Under the pieces are notes generated by a model that was not told where the DNA came from, did not search any database, and saw only the letters and a list, made by a program, of their open reading frames with translations. This document shows, one piece after another, positions 1-5,901 of a DNA stretch of 64,000 bases. Within the stretch, counting starts at the first letter, position 1. Every line of letters starts with the position of its first letter. The stretch comes from Marinobacter alexandrii (GTDB taxonomy: Bacteria > Bacteroidota > Bacteroidia > Cytophagales > Cyclobacteriaceae): assembly GCA_039984955.1 (NCBI GenBank), contig JBDWTN010000007.1, forward strand, positions 2,426,501-2,490,500. The letters are read 5' to 3'. A program made the position numbers and the translations under genes.

Positions 1-405
1 ACTCACTCCAAAAACCTCATTGCCAAAAACAAACGCATACTTTGCTTCCTTATCAATCGAAAAATCTAGGAGAGAAGTGCTTTTATCTGCCTGCTCAACA
101 GCTATTACAGCATAACCATTTTTCTTCAAGTCAGCAATGCAATCAACAATAGTTTCTTTATGTTCCCATTCTACAGAATCTTGAGCTCCCAAAGCGGTCT
201 TATTGATTTCACGATGAGGAGGCTGAGCAGTTATGCCACACAAGTAAATTTTTTCTAAGCAAAAAGCATCTGAAGTGCGAAAAGCCGAACCCACGTTCAT
301 AGCACTGCGGACATCATCCAGTACCAAAACAGCAGGTATTTTTTCTGTGTCTTTAAATTCCTCCGGTGATAGCCGGTTTAGCTCTTCGTTTTTTAGTTTC
401 TTCAT
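1..405 (-). CDS. TrmH/SpoU-family RNA methyltransferase (3' part outside window)
   Basis: The N-terminal 135 codons are visible, starting at the ATG complementary to 403-405 and running off the left edge. The protein begins MKKLKNEEL, and it contains VLVLDDVRSAMNVGSAFRT, the SpoU-type motif 1 with N and R that contact substrate and SAM, followed by CGITAQPPHREI. This start is typical of the short SpoU methyltransferases of Bacteroidota, which 2'-O-methylate a ribose in tRNA or rRNA. The C-terminal SAM-knot motifs are cut off, so the target nucleotide cannot be judged. The family call is firm. Confidence 0.9.
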   Translation of the reverse strand, partial: MKKLKNEELNRLSPEEFKDTEKIPAVLVLDDVRSAMNVGSAFRTSDAFCLEKIYLCGITAQPPHREINKTALGAQDSVEWEHKETIVDCIADLKKNGYAVIAVEQADKSTSLLDFSIDKEAKYAFVFGNEVFGVS

Positions 406-410
406 ATTAG

Positions 411-483
411 GTCACCCTGAACTTGTTTCAGGATCTTTTCCGTCACTATTTATTATAGATTCTAAAATAAATTCAGAATGATG
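411..483. repeat. Intergenic hairpin repeat, copy A
   Basis: Imperfect inverted repeat. The left arm TCACCCTGAA (412-421) faces TTCAGAATGA (472-481), with inner parts AGGATCT and AGATTCT also pairing. A related element with similar arms lies at 49916-50024. It sits between the divergent methyltransferase and mutS genes. It looks like a dispersed palindromic repeat, not a gene. Confidence 0.65.
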
Positions 484-573
484 TAAGCAAAAGACTTTAA
501 TAAAGTAATTATTGTCACTTTGCGAACTATTAACATTGCAATCTAATTGCCAAAATTAAACTGAACCAACTGC

Positions 574-3180
574 ATGGCAGGCACCAAGACCAAAGCAAAA
601 GAAACACCTCTCATGAAGCAGTACAATGCAATCAAAAGCAGGTACCCTGGTGCATTGCTTTTGTTCAGAGTGGGGGACTTTTATGAGACATTTGGTGAGG
701 ATGCAGTCAAGGCTAGTAAAGCACTAGATATTGTATTGACCAAGCGAGCAAATGGTTCTGCATCAGAAATGGAGCTGGCAGGATTTCCACATCACGCGAT
801 GGATACTTATTTACCAAAATTGGTAAGAGCTGGTTATCGTGTTGCAATCTGCGATCAGTTGGAAGATCCCAAATCCGTAAAAGGAATAGTCAAGCGTGGA
901 GTTACAGAGCTGGTTACTCCAGGGTTGTCCCTAAACGATAACGTGCTGGATCAGCGCAAAAATAATTTCCTTGCTTCCGTGTATTTCCATAAGGATACAT
1001 GTGGAGTGGCGTTTCTCGACCTGTCAACCGGGGAGTTTATGGTTTCTTCAGGAACAGAAGATTATGTAGACAAGCTGATTCGTGGCTTTCAGCCCTCGGA
1101 GATCATTTATCCCAAGCCTAATCGTGAATGGTACAGCAATAGGTACGGAGAGCATTTCTCTTCTTTCCCTTTGGAAGAGTGGATCTTTAGTAAAGACTAT
1201 AGTTACGAAAAGCTCACAGGTCATTTTAATGTGCCAAACTTAAAAGGATACGGTATTGAGGAACTGAATGAAGGCATTTTAGCAGCTGGAGCGATACTCT
1301 ACTATCTAGATGAAACTGAACATAAGGAAACCAACCACATCAAGTCGATTTCAAGGATCGATGAGAATAAATATGTGTGGCTTGATCGCTTTACCATACG
1401 GAATTTGGAGCTAATCCAATCGGGACAACCAGATGGCATTTCGCTTATAGATACAATCAATCATACACTCACTCCAATGGGCGGGAGATTGCTAAGAAAA
1501 TGGATGGTGCTTCCTTTGAAAAGTAAGCCTGAGATAGATCAACGTCTGAATATAGTTGAGGCACTGACAGAAGAAGACGAGTTGCAGTCAAGTATCCGAG
1601 AGCATTTAGAAAAAATTGGCGATTTGGAAAGATTAGTAGGGAAGGTAGCCACCAGTCGAGTCAATCCAAGGGAGCTGCTCCAACTTAAAAAAAGCTTGTT
1701 GCAGATACAGCCCATTCGTGAATTACTTGAAGGTCAAAAGTCTTTCAATGCATTTCATGATCTATTGAATCCATGTGAGAAGCTTATCGAAAAACTTACG
1801 AATGAGTTGAAAGAAGATGCACCACTTCAGCTTCATCAAGGGAATGTCATCGAAACAGGAGTGAATGAAGAGCTAGATGAATTGCGAGCTATTTCCACCT
1901 CAGGAAAGGATTTCCTTTCTGGCATTAGAGACCGTGAGGTAGAACGAACAGGGATTACTTCATTGAAGATTGCTTATAACAAAGTATTTGGCTACTATCT
2001 GGAAGTGTCAAATGCGCATAAAGATAAAGTGCCTGAAGAATGGATTCGAAAGCAGACATTGGTAAATGCAGAACGATATATCACAGAGGAATTAAAGAAA
2101 TATGAAGAAAAAATCCTTGGTGCTGAGTCTAAAATCCAAGTCTTAGAGCAAAAGCTATATTCAGAATTGGTAGCCTTCGCTCACACCTATATAGATGCCA
2201 TTCAGCAAAATGCCAAGGTAATTGCTCAGCTAGATTGCCTATCATGCTTTGCCCAACAAGCTCAAGCGTATCGCTACTGTAGACCAAATATTTCTGAAGA
2301 GAAAATCCTTGACATCAAAGAAGGACGTCATCCGGTGATTGAGCGGAACCTACCACAAGGAGAGGAATACATTTCCAACGACCTCTATCTGGATAATGAA
2401 TCCCAACAGGTAATGATCATTACTGGTCCAAATATGGCGGGTAAATCAGCTTTGCTCCGCCAAACTGCACTAATTACCCTTATGGCCCAGATGGGATCAT
2501 TTGTACCGGCCGGCTATGCGAAGATTGGATTGGTAGATAAGGTCTTCACGCGAGTAGGTGCTTCTGACAATCTCTCGAGAGGTGAATCCACGTTTATGGT
2601 GGAGATGACTGAAACAGCCAGTATTTTGAATAATCTGAGCGATCGTTCATTAGTATTGATGGATGAGATTGGACGAGGGACAAGCACCTACGATGGAATA
2701 TCTATTGCCTGGTCCATTGTAGAGCATTTGCATAATCACCCTAAAGCAAAGGCGAAAACACTTTTCGCCACTCACTATCATGAGTTGAATGAGTTGGCAA
2801 AGGATTTACCACGTGTCAAGAATTTCAATGTTTCTGTGAAAGAGCTTGAGAATAAGATAATCTTTATGCGGAAGCTAGTAGAGGGAGGCAGTGAGCACAG
2901 TTTTGGTATTCATGTTGCACAGATGGCAGGAATGCCAAACGAAATAGTCATTCGATCGAATGAAATATTGAAGCATCTGGAGAAAGAAAAATTAACGGAT
3001 TCAGATCGGCAGAAACTAGAAGAACTGCCTACCCAGCAGTTTCAGATGAATTTGTTTGAAGCGGACCCCCGAATGGAGCGTATGTTGGATATTCTTAGAA
3101 ATATTGATGTGAATACAACATCACCAGTAGAGGCGCTACTGAAGTTGAATGAACTTAAAGAAGTATTAAAGGGGTCCTAA
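574..3180 (+). CDS. mutS: DNA mismatch repair protein MutS
   Basis: MutS recognises base mismatches and small loops and recruits MutL. The 868-aa length is normal for the family. The N-terminal mismatch-reading motif is present with F36, Y37 and E38 in GDFYET. The core and clamp domains fill the middle. The ATPase domain has Walker A GPNMAGKS at about residues 618-625, Walker B with D697/E698 in LMDEIGRGTS, and the FATHYHEL segment. The C-terminal region contains FQMNLFE. The ATG at 574 gives the expected N-terminus. The gene is alone on this strand and meets a small ORF tail-to-tail at its stop codon. Confidence 0.98.
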   Translation: MAGTKTKAKETPLMKQYNAIKSRYPGALLLFRVGDFYETFGEDAVKASKALDIVLTKRANGSASEMELAGFPHHAMDTYLPKLVRAGYRVAICDQLEDPKSVKGIVKRGVTELVTPGLSLNDNVLDQRKNNFLASVYFHKDTCGVAFLDLSTGEFMVSSGTEDYVDKLIRGFQPSEIIYPKPNREWYSNRYGEHFSSFPLEEWIFSKDYSYEKLTGHFNVPNLKGYGIEELNEGILAAGAILYYLDETEHKETNHIKSISRIDENKYVWLDRFTIRNLELIQSGQPDGISLIDTINHTLTPMGGRLLRKWMVLPLKSKPEIDQRLNIVEALTEEDELQSSIREHLEKIGDLERLVGKVATSRVNPRELLQLKKSLLQIQPIRELLEGQKSFNAFHDLLNPCEKLIEKLTNELKEDAPLQLHQGNVIETGVNEELDELRAISTSGKDFLSGIRDREVERTGITSLKIAYNKVFGYYLEVSNAHKDKVPEEWIRKQTLVNAERYITEELKKYEEKILGAESKIQVLEQKLYSELVAFAHTYIDAIQQNAKVIAQLDCLSCFAQQAQAYRYCRPNISEEKILDIKEGRHPVIERNLPQGEEYISNDLYLDNESQQVMIITGPNMAGKSALLRQTALITLMAQMGSFVPAGYAKIGLVDKVFTRVGASDNLSRGESTFMVEMTETASILNNLSDRSLVLMDEIGRGTSTYDGISIAWSIVEHLHNHPKAKAKTLFATHYHELNELAKDLPRVKNFNVSVKELENKIIFMRKLVEGGSEHSFGIHVAQMAGMPNEIVIRSNEILKHLEKEKLTDSDRQKLEELPTQQFQMNLFEADPRMERMLDILRNIDVNTTSPVEALLKLNELKEVLKGS

Positions 3181-3350
3181 GCTACTGCTAGCGATTTATC
3201 TTGCATGGAGTCTGCTTCCATGATTAATCTGTTTACATATTGGAGTTGAGATTCCAATCCAACATCACTTCTACTCTCCAGAATTCTCACTAGGTGCTTT
3301 CTTACTTTTACTGCACATTCTAAAGTCATTTCAATCTCCGCGTTAAACAT
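3177..3350 (-). CDS. Small hypothetical protein (57 aa)
   Basis: Open frame from the ATG complementary to 3348-3350 to a stop overlapping the last bases of mutS (convergent, 3-4 nt overlap). The product starts MFNAEIEMTLECAVKVRKHL and looks helical and charged, with no signal peptide or known motif. Overlapping stops are common for real convergent genes, which mildly supports it. I do not recognise it and it could be a chance ORF. Confidence 0.4.
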   Translation of the reverse strand: MFNAEIEMTLECAVKVRKHLVRILESRSDVGLESQLQYVNRLIMEADSMQDKSLAVA

Positions 3351-3480
3351 TTTCTTCTTTTGTATTGAGTTATAAAATCTTTCCTAATAGCTACAATACA
3401 AAACTGTAAAGAATAGATACGCATCGCTTTCTGTGAAAATCTGGATATTGAACTACGCAAAATAACTAGCCGATTTCAAC

Positions 3481-3681
3481 CTAATTTGACACCTCGATGA
3501 TATCGTATATTTCGTCGGTTTGTAAATGATGGTTAATCGAAAACTGTTCAGCATTTTCTTTTTTTCGGATTTCAATAATTTTTAGCCGAAAGGCATTGAT
3601 TTTCGACATAAGGTAGATATTGACGACATCCAGCACTTCTTGTATTGAGCAAATCAAGTACTTATCATTTTTGTCATTCAT
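3481..3681 (-). CDS. Small hypothetical protein (66 aa)
   Basis: Begins MNDKNDKYLICSIQEVL and ends DEIYDIIEVSN. It has mixed helical composition, no cysteine motif, no membrane span and no family that I recognise. Its start lies just upstream of, and divergent from, the promoter of the tRNA genes. Coding status is uncertain: the amino-acid composition is protein-like, but there is no supporting neighbour. Confidence 0.4.
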   Translation of the reverse strand: MNDKNDKYLICSIQEVLDVVNIYLMSKINAFRLKIIEIRKKENAEQFSINHHLQTDEIYDIIEVSN

Positions 3682-3685
3682 ATAG

Positions 3686-3715
3686 TTGTAATTATTGGAG
3701 CTTAATATAAATTTG
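3686..3715 (+). promoter_or_regulatory. Bacteroidota-type promoter for tRNA-Gly
   Basis: TTG at 3686-3688, a 19-bp spacer, then TAAATTTG at 3708-3715, which matches the known Bacteroidota -7 consensus TAnnTTTG with a -33 TTG. It lies 39 nt upstream of the tRNA-Gly 5' end. Seen by eye only. Confidence 0.55.
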
Positions 3716-3754
3716 CAGTCCTTTTCAAAGGAGAAGCAAGCATAGCTTGATTAA

Positions 3755-3827
3755 GCGAGAGTAGCTCAGCTGGTAGAGCACAACCTTGCCAAGGTTGGGG
3801 TCGCGGGTTCGAATCCCGTCTCCCGCT
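3755..3827 (+). tRNA. tRNA-Gly (GCC)
   Basis: A complete 73-nt cloverleaf. The anticodon stem CAACC/GGTTG encloses loop TTGCCAA (anticodon GCC), the T arm contains GGTTCGAATCC, and the discriminator base is U73, as expected for Gly. CCA is not encoded. The acceptor stem GCGAGAG/CTCCCGC contains an A4-C69 mismatch where G-C would be usual. Confidence 0.95.
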
Positions 3828-3832
3828 CAATG

Positions 3833-3860
3833 TCCCGACAGATCGTCGGGATTATTTTTT
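3833..3860 (+). terminator. Intrinsic terminator after tRNA-Gly
   Basis: TCCCGAC (3833-3839) pairs with GTCGGGA around the loop AGATC, and ATTATTTTTT follows. It separates tRNA-Gly from the tRNA-Leu region. The GC-rich palindrome may also be one of the dispersed short palindromes of this genome. Confidence 0.75.
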
Positions 3861-3872
3861 GGTATACACCAT

Positions 3873-3930
3873 GCCTCGGTGGAGGAACCTGCCTGCGGTA
3901 GGTAGGTTGGTTAACACGCAGGACTTAAAA
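3873..3930 (+). pseudogene. Duplicated 5' half of tRNA-Leu(UAA), decayed
   Basis: Apart from a 19-bp insertion (3888-3906), this segment matches the first 39 nt of the intact tRNA-Leu at 4169 with 3 differences: acceptor 5' strand, D arm, anticodon 5' stem and the whole anticodon loop. Similarity stops exactly after TTAAAA, which is the last base of the anticodon loop. Next come CTAT and the start codon of the GIY-YIG ORF. The differences and the insertion in the D region show that it is no longer a functional tRNA part. Confidence 0.85.
3888..3906. repeat. 19-bp GC-rich palindrome inserted in the tRNA half
   Basis: CCTGCCTGCGGTAGGTAGG can fold as a 7-bp stem (CCTGCCT/AGGTAGG, one G-U) with a 5-nt loop. 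It interrupts the D region of the duplicated tRNA-Leu half and is absent from the intact copy, so the two boundaries of the insertion are visible. Confidence 0.75.
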
Positions 3931-3934
3931 CTAT

Positions 3935-4167
3935 ATGTTTTACGTTTATGCTATTAAAGTGAAGAGAGAAACTACATTTACGTAGGTCTTTCAAATAATC
4001 TCAAAAGGAGATTAGAGGGACATAATGGAGGAAAGAATAAAACAACAAGACCATACAGGCCTTTTGTTTTAATTCATTCAGAATCCTTTGAAACTAGAAC
4101 TGAAGCTAGAGAAAGAGAAAAATATCTTAAATCTGGCATTGGTAAAGACTTTTTAAGAAGTCTATAA
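3935..4167 (+). pseudogene. GIY-YIG nuclease domain protein, frameshifted
   Basis: Translation from the ATG at 3935 gives MFYVYAIK and then runs into TAG after 16 codons. A one-base shift near 3957 restores the rest: NYIYVGLSNNLKRRLEGHN, then KTTRPYRPFVLIHSESFETR and EAREREKYLKSGIGKDFL, ending at TAA 4165-4167. These are the hallmarks of short single-domain GIY-YIG proteins (about 80 aa): YVY and YVG strands, catalytic Arg, and the Glu-containing helix. The length of 233 nt is not divisible by 3, consistent with one missing A in the AAA run, so this is either a real frameshift or a sequencing error. The stop lies one base before tRNA-Leu, and a duplicated half of that tRNA precedes the ORF. 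The catalytic chemistry of the family is metal-dependent phosphodiester cleavage; activity here is doubtful. Confidence 0.85.
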
Positions 4168-4168
4168 T

Positions 4169-4253
4169 GCCTCGGTGGTGGAATTGGTAGACACGCAGGA
4201 CTTAAAATCCTGTGACCATTGCGGTCGTGCGGGTTCAAGTCCCGCCCGAGGTA
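4169..4253 (+). tRNA. tRNA-Leu (UAA)
   Basis: An 85-nt class II tRNA. The anticodon stem CAGGA/TCCTG encloses loop CTTAAAA (anticodon TAA). It has a long variable arm (TGACC/GGTCG-like), a T arm with GGTTCAAGTCCC, and the acceptor pairing CCTCGG/CCGAGG with a G1-U72 wobble and A73. The gene starts one base after the stop codon of the GIY-YIG ORF, so 5' maturation by RNase P would cut directly behind that ORF. Confidence 0.96.
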
Positions 4254-4261
4254 CTCTTAAG

Positions 4262-4293
4262 GCCCTGATAACGTAAGTTTTCAGGGCTTTTTT
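4262..4293 (+). terminator. Intrinsic terminator after tRNA-Leu
   Basis: GCCCTGA (4262-4268) pairs with TCAGGGC (4281-4287), followed by six T. It ends the tRNA transcription unit. Confidence 0.85.
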
Positions 4294-4299
4294 GTGCCT

Positions 4300-4781
4300 T
4301 AAATAATACGAGGATAAATAGTTAAGTTTTAATAAGAGCCCCCACTTCTCATAAAATCTTAGTTCAATTGACTTATTGACGGAAATGTGAATTCAAACTT
4401 TATTAATATATTTGATATGTTGTATACAAGGTATACCAAAGTCAATGCATGCTAAGATGCATATTTATAGACTGATCAGTATACCACCACTTTCAAGTAA
4501 ATTTTAGGAACCACTTCCATATCAGGTAGTGACGAAAGCTATCGCTCTTCGACTTAAGGCTTAGTGTTACTGACTATTAGATAATACGCTAGGAAAAAGG
4601 CAACTAGTTAGCTCTCAAAACAACCACCTGTAATAGCAATAATTACTTAGACTTATTTAGAAATCCACTCAATAAGCCTGTATAACTTCTAAAGAGCATA
4701 TTCTAATTTTTTTAGCATATGCATGGATGAGTCTTTCGAGACTACAGGAAATATGAATTAAAATCAATCAACTGGAACAAT
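4300..4781. promoter_or_regulatory. Non-coding leader region of the GH5 gene with tandem GTATAC palindromes
   Basis: No convincing ORF in about 480 bp. Two perfect palindromes abut: TTGTATACAA (4420-4429) and GGTATACC (4430-4437). A TGTATACA palindrome also sits at the start of the GH3 gene at 30643. Sites of this type are used by GntR/LacI-type repressors, but I cannot assign one. A short palindrome AGTCTTTCGAGACT lies at 4730-4743, just before the GH5 start. Confidence 0.35.
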
Positions 4782-5897
4782 ATGAAAATTCAAGCTATGA
4801 AAACGAAGATTATGATACTCTTTTTAGGAGTATTGCTTATTTCTTGTAATCAAGCTGAGGACCAGCAAACCTCCGCGAAATTTGAAGTAAGAAAGGGGAC
4901 AAACATTGCGCACTGGCTTTCTCAGAGTGACAGAAGAGGGAAAGATCGGGAAAATTTTTTCACTCAACTGGATGTACAAAAAATAGCTAATCTTGGATTT
5001 GATCACATAAGACTGCCAATTGATGAAGAGCAGATGTGGGATCTAGAAGGTAATAGGCAAGAAGAAGCTTTTAAGCTCATGCAGAACTGCGTGGATTGGT
5101 GTGAAGCTAATAACCTCAGAGTTATTGTAGACCTTCATATTCTCAGGTCTCATCATTTTAACGCCGAAGTAAAGCCTTTATGGACTGATGTTGCTGAGCA
5201 AGAAAAATTCTTCGATTTATGGCGTGACTTATCTAAAGCACTTAAAAAATATCCGAACGGTTTAGTAGCATATGAATTGATGAATGAGGCAGTAGCAGAT
5301 GATCATGAATCTTGGAATCTGTTGGTAGATCGAGCGCATGACGCTATTAGGGAACTAGAGCCTGAGCGCACCATTGTAATTGGGTCTAACAGATGGCAGT
5401 CTACAGAGACTTTCGACGCGTTGCGGGTGCCAAATGATTCCAATATTCTTTTGAGTTTTCATTTCTACGAACCTTTTTTACTTACTCACTATAATGCAGA
5501 ATGGACTTATTTGAAAAACTATGCGGGACCGGTTCATTATCCTGGAGTTATTCTAACAGAACCTGAATTCGAAAACATACCTGATACCATAAAGCCAAGT
5601 GTCGAGAAGTGGGTTAATGTGAAATTCAATAAACAGCTACTCTTGGAAAGGTGGGCTAAGCCCATTCAAAAGGCAAAAGAATTGGGGCTGCCTCTATACT
5701 GTGGAGAGTTTGGTATTATTTCCAATGCACCCGATGAAGATACATTTTTATGGTATAAAGATATGATTGAGCTTTTTGATGAAACCGGCATTGGTTTCGC
5801 TAATTGGAATTACAAGAGTGACAATTTCGGTCTCTTCAGTACTGATAATGTCGAAAAGGAGAACCTGGTATCCATTGTCACCGGTAAACAAGATTAA
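4782..5897 (+). CDS. Glycoside hydrolase family 5 lipoprotein (cellulase-like)
   Basis: A secreted beta-glycanase. The N-terminus has a lipoprotein signal (FLGVLLISC), so it is probably anchored in the outer membrane or periplasm. The (beta/alpha)8 fold is recognisable from GTNIAHWLSQ, IRLPIDEEQM, the acid/base Glu in ELMNEAV (E169) and the nucleophile Glu in LYCGEFGI (E309), spaced as in GH5. Specificity within GH5 (endoglucanase, mannanase or other) cannot be read by eye. The second ATG (4797) gives a more ordinary signal peptide and may be the true start. The kelch/DUF5060 gene follows after 4 nt, so the two are probably co-transcribed. Confidence 0.88.
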   Translation: MKIQAMKTKIMILFLGVLLISCNQAEDQQTSAKFEVRKGTNIAHWLSQSDRRGKDRENFFTQLDVQKIANLGFDHIRLPIDEEQMWDLEGNRQEEAFKLMQNCVDWCEANNLRVIVDLHILRSHHFNAEVKPLWTDVAEQEKFFDLWRDLSKALKKYPNGLVAYELMNEAVADDHESWNLLVDRAHDAIRELEPERTIVIGSNRWQSTETFDALRVPNDSNILLSFHFYEPFLLTHYNAEWTYLKNYAGPVHYPGVILTEPEFENIPDTIKPSVEKWVNVKFNKQLLLERWAKPIQKAKELGLPLYCGEFGIISNAPDEDTFLWYKDMIELFDETGIGFANWNYKSDNFGLFSTDNVEKENLVSIVTGKQD

Positions 5898-5901
5898 GAG
5901 C

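Noticed and set aside
275-481. A plus-strand frame covering the start of the methyltransferase gene and the repeat at 411.
   Set aside because: The reverse strand encodes a well conserved SpoU-type protein; the plus-strand sequence is low-complexity Ser/Phe.
3931-4168. A group I intron in tRNA-Leu(UAA).
   Set aside because: The 3' part of the tRNA is not separated from its 5' part: a complete uninterrupted tRNA follows the ORF, and I could not see conserved intron core elements in the 230 bp.
5767-5901. A 45-codon upstream extension of the kelch/DUF5060 gene.
   Set aside because: It overlaps the end of the GH5 gene, and the lipoprotein signal starts only at the ATG 5902.
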